From Xanthomonas sp. 3793 (lineage in GTDB: Bacteria > Pseudomonadota > Gammaproteobacteria > Xanthomonadales > Xanthomonadaceae), in NCBI RefSeq assembly GCF_024806835.1, contig NZ_JANTYU010000002.1, positions 558,001 to 622,000 on the forward strand: 64,000 nucleotides of DNA, written 5' to 3'. Below the pieces are notes generated by a model that was not told the DNA's origin, did not search any database, and saw only the letters and a program-made list of their open reading frames with translations. The position numbers were made by a program, and so were the translations under genes. The stretch's first letter is position 1, and every line of letters starts with the position of its first letter. Positions 35,428 through 44,810 of the stretch are shown here, in pieces.

Positions 35428-37008
35428 ATGTCTTCGCAAGCTCCCACTGCGTCCGGCGGCCCGGCAGCGCCGGCGCCCGCTGCCGGCTTTCGTCCGGCCA
35501 GCGTGGCGTTGTGCACCATGGGCCTGGCCATGGCCTCGTTCATGCAGGTGCTGGACACCACCATCGCCAACGTCTCGCTGCCGACCATTGCCGGCAATCT
35601 CGGCGCCAGTTCGCAGCAGGCCACCTGGGTCATCACCTCGTTCGCGGTGAGCACGGCGATCGCGTTGCCGTTGACCGGCTGGTTGAGCCGGCGCTTTGGC
35701 GAAACCAAGTTGTTCGTGTGGTCCACGCTGGCCTTCACCATCGCCTCGTTGCTGTGCGGGCTTGCCCAGAGCATGGGCATGCTGGTGGTCGCACGCGCGC
35801 TGCAGGGGTTTGTCGCCGGGCCGATGTATCCCATCACCCAAAGCTTGCTGGTGTCGATCTATCCGCGCGAAAAACGCGGGCAGGCGCTGGCGTTGCTGGC
35901 GATGATCACCGTGGTCGCGCCGATCGCCGGCCCGATCCTGGGCGGCTGGATCACCGACAACTACAGCTGGGAATGGATCTTCCTGATCAACGTGCCGCTG
36001 GGCATCATCGCCAGCAGCATCGTCGGTTCGCAGTTGCGGCATCGCCCCGAACAGCTCGAAAAACCGCGCATGGACTATATCGGCCTGATCCTGCTGGTGG
36101 TCGGCGTGGGCGCGCTGCAGCTGGTACTGGATCTGGGCAACGACGAGGACTGGTTCTCTTCAGACAAGATCGTGGTGCTGGCCTGCGTTGCTGCCGTGGC
36201 GCTGGTGGTGTTCGTGATCTGGGAGCTCACCGACAAGGACCCCATCGTCGATCTCAAACTGTTCCGGCATCGCAACTTCCGCGCCGGCACCTTGGCCATG
36301 GTGGTGGCGTATGCGGCGTTCTTCAGCGTGAGCCTGTTGATCCCGCAGTGGCTGCAACGCGATATGGGCTATACCGCGATCTGGGCCGGCCTAGCCACCG
36401 CGCCCATCGGCATCCTGCCGGTGCTGATGACGCCGTTCGTCGGCAAATACGCCTTGCGCTTCGATCTGCGCATGCTGGCAACCGTCGCCTTCATCTTCCT
36501 GTCGTTCACCAGCTTCCTGCGCTCCAACTTCAACCTGCAGGTGGACTTCAGCCACGTGGCCACCGTGCAATTGGTGATGGGCGTCGGCGTGGCGTTGTTC
36601 TTCATGCCGGTTCTGCAGATCCTGCTCTCCGACCTGGATGGGCGCGAGATCGCCGCGGGCTCGGGCCTGGCTACCTTCCTGCGTACCCTGGGCGGCAGCT
36701 TTGCCGCATCGTTGACCACGTATCTGTGGGCGCGCCGCACGCAGGTGCACCACGCGCACATCACCGAACACATCTCGGTGTACACGCCCGGCATGCAGGA
36801 ACAGGTCACCGCCATGGGGCAGGGCGACCTGCAACGCGGCGCGGCATCGCTCAACAACATGATCAACCACCAGGCCTCGCAGATGGGCTTCAACGACATC
36901 TTCTATCTGCTGGGCTGGACCTTCCTGGCGATCATCTTCTTCCTGTGGTTGGCCAAGCCGCCATTCGGCGCGGGCGCCGGTGGTGCGGCGGCGGCCGGGG
37001 GGCATTGA
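35428..37008 (+). CDS. emrB: MFS multidrug exporter, EmrB/DHA2 family
   Basis: Inner-membrane proton-drug antiporter of 526 residues, 14 membrane helices expected. It contains the DHA2 signature MQVLDTTIANVSLPTIAGNL in helix 1 (about 46-65), GWLSRRFGETKLFVWSTLAF in loop 2-3, and the motif C-like LLAMITVVAPIAGPILGGWI. It ends in a short cytoplasmic tail after helix 14 (FLAIIFFLWLAKPPFG). It is the last gene of the marR-omf-emrA-emrB operon. Confidence 0.95.
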   Translation: MSSQAPTASGGPAAPAPAAGFRPASVALCTMGLAMASFMQVLDTTIANVSLPTIAGNLGASSQQATWVITSFAVSTAIALPLTGWLSRRFGETKLFVWSTLAFTIASLLCGLAQSMGMLVVARALQGFVAGPMYPITQSLLVSIYPREKRGQALALLAMITVVAPIAGPILGGWITDNYSWEWIFLINVPLGIIASSIVGSQLRHRPEQLEKPRMDYIGLILLVVGVGALQLVLDLGNDEDWFSSDKIVVLACVAAVALVVFVIWELTDKDPIVDLKLFRHRNFRAGTLAMVVAYAAFFSVSLLIPQWLQRDMGYTAIWAGLATAPIGILPVLMTPFVGKYALRFDLRMLATVAFIFLSFTSFLRSNFNLQVDFSHVATVQLVMGVGVALFFMPVLQILLSDLDGREIAAGSGLATFLRTLGGSFAASLTTYLWARRTQVHHAHITEHISVYTPGMQEQVTAMGQGDLQRGAASLNNMINHQASQMGFNDIFYLLGWTFLAIIFFLWLAKPPFGAGAGGAAAAGGH

Positions 37009-37067
37009 GCGCACGGCAGGTTTTGCCGCTGGGCTAGACTGGCGCTGTTCACTCGGGAGCAGCGCCG

Positions 37068-38594
37068 ATGGTCGGGTGTTGGGCAGGTAGGGCATTCACG
37101 GATGGAGCTTTGCCAGCGGCGTCGCGATCATCGCACCTGCCAGCGCGGCGGCGACAACTGACCCAGTGGTTTGCATGGCTGCTGCTGTGTCTTGCGTTGT
37201 GCTGCTGCTTTCCCGTTGCTGCCACGCCTGAGTCTCTCGGCGACCGCCTGGCCCGGCAGATGCAGCTCAATCGGCAGCGCTACGGCATCGTCGGCCAGGC
37301 AGTGGTTGTCGTGCACAACGGCAAGCGGGAATTTTGCGCAGTCGACGGCGTCGCCGATCTGCAGACACAGCAACCGATCACGCGCGAGCAGATCTTTCCC
37401 GTATTTTCGATCGGCAAGCTGTTTGTCAGTACCTTGATCATGCAACTGGTCGAGGCAGGGCAGATCGACCTGGACCAGCCGGCCAGGCAGTATCTGCCCG
37501 CGTTGCCCGCGCCCTGGAAGCGCATCACCGTTCGGCAGCTGCTCGATCATACCTCCGGTCTACCGGAGTACTTCGAGCCGTCGCAGATGCGTGGCTCGGT
37601 CCAGGACAATGCGCGCTTTCCAGCCAGCGCGCAGGCGATGTTCGAGCGACTGGCCATACAGCCCTTGGTTGCCGTTCCCGGCAGCCAAACGCGCTACACC
37701 AACACCAATTACGTGGTGCTGGCGCAGCTACTGCAGGCGCACTACCGCAAGCCGTATCCGCAGATCGCATCGGAGCGGATCATCGCCAAGCTGCATCTGA
37801 CGCGCACATCTGTTGGGCTCCCACTGCTGCCTGCACACAGCGTGGCCAGCGCGTACCTCGGTAAAGACGGCAAGCCGGAGCTGGAGCCGACTGTCGCCTG
37901 GCCGGACTACGCGCTCGCACATGGGCAGTTGTATACGAGCGTCGACGATCTGAGCACGTTCCTGGAGGCGGTGCGGACCGGGCGTCTGGTGGGCCAGGAC
38001 ACGCTGCGCCAGCTCTGGCAACCGCAGACGCTTGCCAATGGACAGCGCGGCTGGTTCGCCAGTGGGTGGGAGCTCGGGCAGGACGACGCGTATCAGGCGA
38101 TTGGCCACGATGGCGGCGCGCGGGCGAGAGTGCGGATCCTGTTCGATACGACGCTTGATGGGGACAGTTACAGCGTCGTCTATCTCACCAATGGCAGCGC
38201 ACGCGGTGTGTGGAGCAGGGTGCTGCTGGATAGCGTGCTTGGCACGCTTTCGCCGCAACGGTTTGCCGATAAGTCGCTGGCTGAATCGCTGATTGCCTAC
38301 GCGCTGCGCGCTTCCGACGAGCAGGACAACCGTCTCTTTGTGCAGGCACTGCGGGCACGGCCCGGCCTCTCCGACACTGCGCTCGAACGCGCGATCAATA
38401 CGACCGGCTACACCGTGCTGTCCAACCTGGGCGCCACCGCCGCGATCAGGGTGTTTGCACTCAACGTGGACGTGTTCCCGGCATCGCGCAATGCGCAGGA
38501 CAGCCTGGCTGAAGCGTACGAGGCGGCCGGAGACCTTGCACGTGCCAAGCGCATCAGGCAAGCGATCAAGGGCAAGTCCAGCAGTGCCGACTGA
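37068..38594 (+). CDS. Exported serine hydrolase, beta-lactamase/PBP4* fold
   Basis: Exported 508-residue protein. After an N-terminal charged stretch and a hydrophobic segment (about 35-52, WLLLCLALCCCFPVAA), a class C-like serine hydrolase domain (about 56-390) shows SIGK (Ser-x-x-Lys, about 114-117), HTSGLPEYF, YTNTNYVV (Tyr-x-Asn, about 209-216) and GHDGGARAR (His-x-Gly, about 346-354). The C-terminal about 100 residues are a tetratricopeptide-like helical tail (LAEAYEAAGDLARAKRIRQA). GGGAG before the ATG at 37068 supports this start; shorter starts are possible. Substrate unknown; likely periplasmic peptide or ester. Confidence 0.8.
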   Translation: MVGCWAGRAFTDGALPAASRSSHLPARRRQLTQWFAWLLLCLALCCCFPVAATPESLGDRLARQMQLNRQRYGIVGQAVVVVHNGKREFCAVDGVADLQTQQPITREQIFPVFSIGKLFVSTLIMQLVEAGQIDLDQPARQYLPALPAPWKRITVRQLLDHTSGLPEYFEPSQMRGSVQDNARFPASAQAMFERLAIQPLVAVPGSQTRYTNTNYVVLAQLLQAHYRKPYPQIASERIIAKLHLTRTSVGLPLLPAHSVASAYLGKDGKPELEPTVAWPDYALAHGQLYTSVDDLSTFLEAVRTGRLVGQDTLRQLWQPQTLANGQRGWFASGWELGQDDAYQAIGHDGGARARVRILFDTTLDGDSYSVVYLTNGSARGVWSRVLLDSVLGTLSPQRFADKSLAESLIAYALRASDEQDNRLFVQALRARPGLSDTALERAINTTGYTVLSNLGATAAIRVFALNVDVFPASRNAQDSLAEAYEAAGDLARAKRIRQAIKGKSSSAD

Positions 38595-38873
38595 GGGCAG
38601 CTAACAAACCGACTGTGCTCACCGTCAGGCGGGTGCAGCCGGTGCCCGGTGCGGCATGGACCACGTGTCCCCCCGTTTTTGAGCGCGCTGTCCGTTCCCG
38701 CGTGACGACTGCTCGCCACGTTCTGGCCACTCTGGGTGCGGCTCACACGCCGCTGCGCGATCTCCTGGCGGGTGCGGCCGGTGTTCGCAATCGGCAGATG
38801 CCGCTCCTAGGACCCGTTTCTCCGCGCCGTGCGCCCGACCTCGCTCGCGGCATGTGGCAGTCGCTCCGGCACA
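38595..38873. other. 279-base gap between convergent genes
   Basis: No ORF with a ribosome binding site, RNA gene or terminator that I can support. The sequence between the serine hydrolase and the DUF2884 gene has several short C/G runs and no repeat family found elsewhere in the window. Confidence 0.5.
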
Positions 38874-39797
38874 CTACTGATGCGTCACCGCAGCTGCCGG
38901 CGTGCCTTCGGTGCCGCCTTGCAGTTTTACCGGTTGCGGCAACGCAAGCGCTCCATCGTTGGCGATCTCTTTTTCAACCGGTGCGCGCGTGCGCGCGGCT
39001 GCGGTGATGGCGTTGCGATCGTCTTGCGGCACTGCATCGAGCAACTGCAGTGCATGGCCCTGATAGCGCACGTCCAGTGCATCCTGTAAGGCGCGTAGCG
39101 TTTGTACATCGCTGCATAAGGCGCTGGCCCTGGCTTCGATTGCGCGTGCCCGCGCATCCAGTCTGGCGTCGAGTTGGCCATCCATCGCCTGTGCGCGTGC
39201 ATCGATCGCATCCGAGCGGCCGGTCATGATCTGCCACAGCATGTGACGCTCGATGCTGCCTTTGAAGGCTTCGGCTTCGTGTTCGACATAACGCTCGAAG
39301 TTCCCGTCGAAGGCCTGTTGGTCCCAGCGTCCCTTGCCCAGCGTGGCATCGACATAGTCGTTGGCACGCGTGCGCAGGCGTGCGATCTTGCGGGCGTTGA
39401 GCGAACTGCCGGTCAGCACCTCGATCACGCCGCCCAGCGCGTCGTAGCTCAGGTCGACCACCGCGTGCGCCATATCGGCGACCTGCGGCATCAGTGCACG
39501 GGCGTGTTGTTCCATCTCGCGCAATCGCTCGCTGTCGGCAGCACTGATCTGTTGCACCTGGTGATCAATGCTCAACTCGCCAGCGTGGAAGAACACCTCG
39601 CGCGGCACGCCAGTGTCGCGGTAAAGCCAGATGCCGCCGCTGTCGGCGAGCACATTGAACGCTGTGCCAAGGCCGCATTGGTGCGATGACACCTGAGCTC
39701 GATGCGTCTGCGCCGCGCCGCTATGGGCCTGCTGTGCCCATGCGGGCGTGCTGAACGTGGCAATCAGCATCAAGGCAAGTGGCAGCGAACGGCGCAT
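38874..39797 (-). CDS. DUF2884 (YggN-like) exported protein
   Basis: Exported 307-residue protein resembling the YggN/DUF2884 family, about which little is known. Signal peptide about residues 1-21 (MRRSLPLALMLIATFSTPAW ends in AQ). The mature part begins with a Cys in SHQCGLGTAFNVLADSGGIW and has FHAGELSIDHQVQQISAADS and an Asp/Ala-rich helical stretch with CSDVQTLRALQDALDVRYQG. A tail rich in Ala, Pro and Gln follows. It lies downstream of tRNA-Leu, separated by a terminator. Confidence 0.7.
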   Translation of the reverse strand: MRRSLPLALMLIATFSTPAWAQQAHSGAAQTHRAQVSSHQCGLGTAFNVLADSGGIWLYRDTGVPREVFFHAGELSIDHQVQQISAADSERLREMEQHARALMPQVADMAHAVVDLSYDALGGVIEVLTGSSLNARKIARLRTRANDYVDATLGKGRWDQQAFDGNFERYVEHEAEAFKGSIERHMLWQIMTGRSDAIDARAQAMDGQLDARLDARARAIEARASALCSDVQTLRALQDALDVRYQGHALQLLDAVPQDDRNAITAAARTRAPVEKEIANDGALALPQPVKLQGGTEGTPAAAVTHQ

Positions 39798-40111
39798 CGG
39801 GGATTGCCATGATGGTGACGAGGCATCCTCATGCGTGTGGAGCGCGTGTGGCGCGTGTCGAAAGTCACTGCTATGGCGCTTGGGTGTGTGTTGGGTGCGA
39901 CGGCGCGCAGTGATGTGTTTCTGGCAACACATCAGGAGATCACCACGCATGCGCTTGCTGCCCGGGCTGAGCTTGGCCCATGCCCGGTGACCTGGCCGCG
40001 CGATGGCGGAATCGTTCGATGCTGCTGCTGCCGGAGACTGCCTGCAACAGACCACGGCGCAATGGCGAGTAGTGCGCGAAGGCAGGCGCCCAAACGCAAA
40101 TGCCCAAACGC

Positions 40112-40139
40112 AAAAAACCCCGCCGAAGCGAGGTTTTTT
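40112..40139 (-). terminator. Intrinsic terminator of tRNA-Leu
   Basis: On the minus strand the stem AAAAAACCTCGC pairs with GCGGGGTTTTTT around a 4-base loop, with one mismatch, and is followed by a T-run. It starts 19 bases past the tRNA 3' end. Confidence 0.85.
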
Positions 40140-40157
40140 GCGATCTACCGTGAGTCG

Positions 40158-40244
40158 TGGTGCCCAGGAGAGGACTCGAACCTCCACGAAGTTGCCCCCG
40201 CTAGCACCTGAAGCTAGTGCGTCTACCAATTCCGCCACCTGGGC
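40158..40244 (-). tRNA. tRNA-Leu, anticodon CAG
   Basis: The minus strand folds as a class II tRNA of 87 bases: acceptor GCCCAGG/CCTGGGC, D-loop GGTAGACGC, an anticodon stem CTAGC with loop TTCAGGT (CAG at positions 34-36), a long variable arm, the T-loop GGTTCGAGTCC and an encoded CCA. CAG decodes CUG, a common leucine codon in GC-rich genomes. A promoter and a terminator flank it. Confidence 0.97.
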
Positions 40245-40258
40245 GACTCAGGGGGCGA

Positions 40259-40287
40259 ATTGTGCAAGCTGCGCGCGCGGCTGTCAA
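40259..40287 (-). promoter_or_regulatory. Promoter of tRNA-Leu
   Basis: On the minus strand a perfect TTGACA (40282-40287), a 17-base spacer and CACAAT (40259-40264) precede the tRNA by about 15 bases. A GC-rich discriminator (GCCCCC) follows, as in stringently controlled stable-RNA promoters. Confidence 0.85.
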
Positions 40288-40385
40288 CGCATCTGGCACA
40301 AATTCTTGACGTGGCTGGCGCCTGCCGGCGATGTGAGAAGACGGCGTGGCGGCCATGCGCATTGCATGGCCGCCACGGCACGCGA

Positions 40386-42632
40386 TTACGGCAGCTGCGC
40401 CGCCTGCAAGATGACCTCCGCACTTTGCACCGGTTCGCTTGCCGAACGCGCCAGCTGCACTCGGTAGGTGCCGGCAGCGATCTTCCAGTGACGTGCCTTG
40501 GCATCGAAATCGGCCAGCGTCTTCGGCTCGGCCACCACCTGCACGCTGCGCTTTTCACCCGGCTTGAGCGTGAGCTTCTGCCAGCCGATCAGGCGCAGCG
40601 GGGTGGGGTGGCCGTCGGGCAGGGTGACGTAGAGCTGCGGCACGGCGGCGCCTTCGCGCGGGCCGGTGTTCTCCACGTCAAAGCGCGCGGTGAGGGTACT
40701 GCCTTGCGCGTCCACCTGCAGGCCGCCCATGCGGAACTGCGTGTACGACAGACCATGGCCGAACGGGTACCTCGGGGTCAGCTTGCGCGCGGCAAACCAC
40801 TTGTAGCCGACGTTGGCGCCTTCGATGGCGTAGTCGATCGTGTCTTTGCCCGGCTTGGCCGGCTTGAAGCCCAGCCCCGGAATCGAGGGGCGCGGCAACT
40901 GCGATTCGTCCACCGGCCAGGTCACCGGCAGATGGCCGGAGGGATTGACCTTGCCGGTCAGCAGGTTGGCGATCGCCTCGCCGCCGCCGATACCCGGATA
41001 CCAGGCCTGCAGCACTGCCGGCACGCGTTCGGCCCAGGGCATGCGCACCGGGCCGTTGGTTTCCAGCACCACGGTGGTTTTGGGGTTGGCCTTGGCCACC
41101 GCCTCGATCAAGGCATCCTGGTTGTCCGGCAATTGCATGTCCGGCAGATCCACCGATTCGGCGGCCCATTGGGTGGCGAACACGATCGCCACATCGGCCG
41201 CCTTGGCCGCGCGCGCGGCGGCAGCGCGGTCCTTGCCGTCGACATAATCGATCTGCACGTTCGGCAATGCCGCGCGCAGCGCCTGCAACGGCGAGGACGG
41301 ATGGATGATCACCGGGCCCGGCCAGGTGGTCGGGGTGAGCCCGGGCACCGCGTTGCCGCCGTTGATGGTGTAGTCCACCCGCGAGGAGCCGCCGCCGGAC
41401 ATCACGCCCTTGTCGGCGTAACCACCGATCACCGCGATGCGGCGCACGTCCCTGGACAACGGCAGGGTCGCCTGCTCGTTACGCAGCAGCACGCTGCCTT
41501 CTTCGGCGACATGCTGCGCGGCCAGCAGCCCGGCCTTGCCGTCGATCGGCTGGCGCTTAGTGGGATGATCGAACGCGCCATGCGCGAACAGGCTGCGCAG
41601 CACGCGCTTGACCATATCGTCGAAGCGCGCGCGTGGTACCACGCCGGCCGACACCGCCATGCGCAACGGGGCATCGAAGAACACCGCCGCATCGAACACT
41701 TCGCCGGCCGATTGCTGATCCAGTCCGGCCAGGGCCGCCCTGGAGCCGCTGTGCACGCCGCCCCAATCGGACATCACATAGCCAGGGTAGTTCCATTCCT
41801 GCTTGAGCACCTGGTTGAGCAGGTAATCGTGCTCGCAGCCGTAGATGCCGTTGATCTTGTTGTAGGAGCACATCACCGAAGCCGGGTCGCCGATCTTCAG
41901 CGCGATCTCGAATGCCAGCAGGTCCGATTCGTGCATTGCCTGCTCGCCGATCTGCGCGCTATGGAAGTTGCGGCGCGTCTCCATGTCGTTGAGCGCAAAG
42001 TGCTTCATCGTCGACAGCACGTGCTCGCTCTGCACGCCGCGGATCGACTCGCCGACCATGGTGCCGGCCAGCAGCGGGTCTTCGCCGGCATACTCGAAAT
42101 TGCGTCCGTTGCGCGGGTCGCGCTGCAGGTTGACGCTGCCGGCCAGCAGCACATTGAAGCCCTGCTGCCAGGACTCGCGGCCCATGGTCCTGCCGCCGGC
42201 GTAGGCCAGTTGCGGATTCCAGCTTGAGGCGGTCGAGGGGCCGGACGGCATCGCGGTGGCGAAGTCGCCCTTGCGGATGCCGCCGGGATTGGTCACGCCC
42301 ACCCCGGCATCGGCCAGCTGCTGCGCCGGGATGCCCAGGCGTGGAATGCCGGGCACATAGCCGGCCGACCCCAGCGCGCCTTCGGGCTTGGGAATCTTGT
42401 CGGTGCCCAGGCCGAAGTAGCTGCGCAACATCTGGAATTTTTCGTCCTCGCTCATTTGCGCCAGCAGCCGATCCGCACGCTGGTCGGCGGTCAATGCGGT
42501 GTCCATCCATGGCTGCGATGCCGGTGCGGATTGTGCGATTGCCAACGGTGCAGCCAGCGCAATGCCCAGGCCCATCACCACCGCCAATACGAGCGGGCGA
42601 CGGCGATAGACGGTTGTTGTAAACGTTTTCAT
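40386..42632 (-). CDS. GH3 beta-glucosidase
   Basis: Exported glycoside hydrolase family 3 enzyme of 748 residues that frees beta-linked glucose or xylose from oligosaccharides. Signal peptide about residues 1-34 (LAVVMGLGIALAAPLAIAQS). The catalytic N-domain has the nucleophile Asp289 in YVMSDWGGVHSG and the early KHFALND region (210-216); the C-domain and a fibronectin-III-like end (about 640-748) follow. Start MKTFTTTVYRRR fits the signal; an ATG five codons upstream is also open. A CG-centred palindrome overlaps the start region. Confidence 0.92.
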   Translation of the reverse strand: MKTFTTTVYRRRPLVLAVVMGLGIALAAPLAIAQSAPASQPWMDTALTADQRADRLLAQMSEDEKFQMLRSYFGLGTDKIPKPEGALGSAGYVPGIPRLGIPAQQLADAGVGVTNPGGIRKGDFATAMPSGPSTASSWNPQLAYAGGRTMGRESWQQGFNVLLAGSVNLQRDPRNGRNFEYAGEDPLLAGTMVGESIRGVQSEHVLSTMKHFALNDMETRRNFHSAQIGEQAMHESDLLAFEIALKIGDPASVMCSYNKINGIYGCEHDYLLNQVLKQEWNYPGYVMSDWGGVHSGSRAALAGLDQQSAGEVFDAAVFFDAPLRMAVSAGVVPRARFDDMVKRVLRSLFAHGAFDHPTKRQPIDGKAGLLAAQHVAEEGSVLLRNEQATLPLSRDVRRIAVIGGYADKGVMSGGGSSRVDYTINGGNAVPGLTPTTWPGPVIIHPSSPLQALRAALPNVQIDYVDGKDRAAAARAAKAADVAIVFATQWAAESVDLPDMQLPDNQDALIEAVAKANPKTTVVLETNGPVRMPWAERVPAVLQAWYPGIGGGEAIANLLTGKVNPSGHLPVTWPVDESQLPRPSIPGLGFKPAKPGKDTIDYAIEGANVGYKWFAARKLTPRYPFGHGLSYTQFRMGGLQVDAQGSTLTARFDVENTGPREGAAVPQLYVTLPDGHPTPLRLIGWQKLTLKPGEKRSVQVVAEPKTLADFDAKARHWKIAAGTYRVQLARSASEPVQSAEVILQAAQLP
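42618..42631. promoter_or_regulatory. LacI-type operator at the GH3 start
   Basis: TGTAAACGTTTTCA is a CG-centred palindrome with core AAACGTTT and matching TG/CA ends (TGNAAACGTTTNCA). It overlaps the first codons of the GH3 gene. A near-identical site lies at 44546-44559 before the M14 peptidase. Confidence 0.55.
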
Positions 42633-42756
42633 ATCGGGGTGTGGCACGGGGTGTCCTTGTGGTGCTGGGTCATTACAAAACTAAGGGGCACCGGGATGCC
42701 CGAATGGTAGGGGCGCACAGGCGCCGCTCGGCCGCTCGCCGGAATCGGCGCTGCGG

Positions 42757-44526
42757 TTAGAAATCGGTCTGCGCGGTACGCAGCACCGGATACAGCTGGT
42801 AGCGCTCGTCCCAGGAGGAATGACGCCTGGCGAAGAACTCCAGGCGCGCTTGCGGGCTCTTGGCGAACTCCGGGTCGCTGGCGATGCGCTGTTCGAACTG
42901 CGCCTTCAGCGCGGGGTCGTTGGCCAACATGTCGCGCGCCACGTCTTCGGCCACGTAGGCCTCCATGTATTCCTTGCGCTCGAAGGCCGAATTGAAAAAG
43001 CCCCACTGCAGCAACGAGTCCGGTGCCTGCGGCTCCAGCATCGCCATCAGCAGGCGCGCCTTGGGTTGAGCGATCGGCACGAACAGCGAGCCGGCGGACA
43101 CGGCGCGGGTTTCATCGCGCCACTGCCCAGCGACGTCCAGCGTCTGGTGGCCTTCGTTCGAGCGCGCGGCAAAGCTGGCGGTGTCGGCGCGGAACGTCTG
43201 CACCGGGTGTTCGGCCGCACTGGCGACGGTGCGGAAATCGATGCCGTGCAGGCGCAATTTGTCTGCGACGAAGGCAGCCTGCGCGGCCGGCACCAGATAC
43301 CCGCCACGCGGTGCGTCGACCACCAGGTCGGGCTTGATCTGATCGCGCAGCGGTAGCTTCCAGATCTGCGGTTTGCTCTCGTCGTAGCGCGTCATCAACG
43401 CGCCGGAAATCGGCGAGGGCGTGCGCGTGTACGCATAGCCGCGGAACGCCACGGTGCGCGCGGCAGGGCCGGCAGCAAAGCTCAGCGGCTCGGGCATGCC
43501 GGCCAGCTGGCTGGCGCGCCGATCGGCCGCCAGCGCATCGGCGCGCCAGGCGCTGCCGTGTTTTGCGGCCTGCTGCAGCACCGACACGATGGCATGACGG
43601 GTTACCCGCACGCGCGTGGGATAGTCCTTCCACGAATGGGTCTCCACCAGCATGCCGAAGCGGTTGCGCAGCAGGAAATACCCATGCGAAAAGCGCGGCG
43701 GCGATACGTCGTCGGCAAAACCGGAGGCGGGGTCGTCTTCGTGCACGAAAGACGGGTAGTACGGCAGCGGCAGCGAACCTTGCCTGGCCAGATCGCCAAG
43801 CACCGCATCGCGCCAACGCGTGCCGTCGCGTTGCAGCGCGGTATCGCCGGCGTGCACCGGCTCGACCTGCACCGAGACGTCGTGCTCGAACTTGGCGCCG
43901 TCGGTGACATGCAGGTCCACGTACATCAGCGGGTCCCATTGCTGCACCAGCCGCAGCATGGCCTGCATCTCCGGCGCGTCGGCCTTGACGTAGTCGCGGT
44001 TGAGATTGAGGTTCTGCGCGGTAGTGCGCCAGCCCATCTGCTCGGGGCCGCGCTGGTTGGGGCGGTTCCAGGCGCCAAAGCGCTCATGCCCATCCACGTT
44101 GAACACCGGCACGAACACCCAGACCAGCTTGTCGAGCACGCCCTTGCCGGCCTTGCCATCGAGCAGCTGGCGCAAAGCCAGAAAGCCCGCGTCCTTGCCA
44201 TCGATCTCGCCGGCATGGATGCCGCCCTGGATCAATACCACCGGCAGCTTGCGCTGCGCGGCGCTGTCCGCATCCAGCGCGCCGCTGGTGGAGGCGATCA
44301 ACGCCTTCATCGGCCGGCCTTCCGGCGTGGTGCCGAACTCCACGCAGCGCACCGCCTGCGGGTAACGCTGGGCAAAGGCATCGCACAGTGCGACGACTTC
44401 GTCGTAGCGTCCGGTCTGGACGAAGCCGCTGCGCTCGGCCTGGGTAGTCAGCGGTTCGGCGGCCAGCGCGGCAGGGGCACAGGTCAACAACAACAGGCTC
44501 AGGGCCAGGCGGGTAAAGCGGGGCAT
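42757..44526 (-). CDS. M14 zinc carboxypeptidase, exported
   Basis: Exported carboxypeptidase of 589 residues, M14 family. Signal peptide about 1-22 (RLALSLLLLTCAPAALA). Zinc-binding GGIHAGEIDGKD (His and Glu, about 100-111) and DLHVTDG (His) are present, with NRDY and LVETHSWKDYP contributing the later catalytic Glu region. The last third forms an extra beta-sandwich-like domain. The start at 44526 gives the signal peptide; the frame continues upstream without function. It precedes GH3 by about 125 bases on the same strand and both have a LacI-like site nearby. Confidence 0.88.
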   Translation of the reverse strand: MPRFTRLALSLLLLTCAPAALAAEPLTTQAERSGFVQTGRYDEVVALCDAFAQRYPQAVRCVEFGTTPEGRPMKALIASTSGALDADSAAQRKLPVVLIQGGIHAGEIDGKDAGFLALRQLLDGKAGKGVLDKLVWVFVPVFNVDGHERFGAWNRPNQRGPEQMGWRTTAQNLNLNRDYVKADAPEMQAMLRLVQQWDPLMYVDLHVTDGAKFEHDVSVQVEPVHAGDTALQRDGTRWRDAVLGDLARQGSLPLPYYPSFVHEDDPASGFADDVSPPRFSHGYFLLRNRFGMLVETHSWKDYPTRVRVTRHAIVSVLQQAAKHGSAWRADALAADRRASQLAGMPEPLSFAAGPAARTVAFRGYAYTRTPSPISGALMTRYDESKPQIWKLPLRDQIKPDLVVDAPRGGYLVPAAQAAFVADKLRLHGIDFRTVASAAEHPVQTFRADTASFAARSNEGHQTLDVAGQWRDETRAVSAGSLFVPIAQPKARLLMAMLEPQAPDSLLQWGFFNSAFERKEYMEAYVAEDVARDMLANDPALKAQFEQRIASDPEFAKSPQARLEFFARRHSSWDERYQLYPVLRTAQTDF

Positions 44527-44545
44527 CCAGCGGTCCAGTGTTCCA

Positions 44546-44559
44546 GGAAAACGTTTGCA
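44546..44559. promoter_or_regulatory. LacI-type operator before the M14 peptidase
   Basis: GGAAAACGTTTGCA shares the AAACGTTT core and outer CA with the GH3 site at 42618-42631, differing from TGNAAACGTTTNCA only in the first base. It lies 20 bases upstream of the M14 start, a repressor position, in the 284-base gap before the divergent POT transporter. Confidence 0.55.
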
Positions 44560-44810
44560 ATGTAGCCGAGCCGAGCTGGCAGGCCAATCTGCACTGCGAC
44601 ATTTGCCGACCATTCAAAGCGGGCGCGAGCGCTTCGAACACGCTGCTTCGCCGGCTATCGATACGTTCTGCGCGCGCCTGCACGCGGCGTCGATTGCGCG
44701 CCGTCCGATGTCGGCAGCGCGCCGCGCCGGCCGCCGGCCTGCTCCTGCATGGCGGCCGGCCTCTCGGCGCCGGTACGATAGGGGCTGTTTACCGCTCGAC
44801 CGGACCGCCT

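Noticed and set aside
38595..38873. Short plus-strand gene at 38615-39007
   Set aside because: No ribosome binding site, and it runs antisense into the DUF2884 gene.
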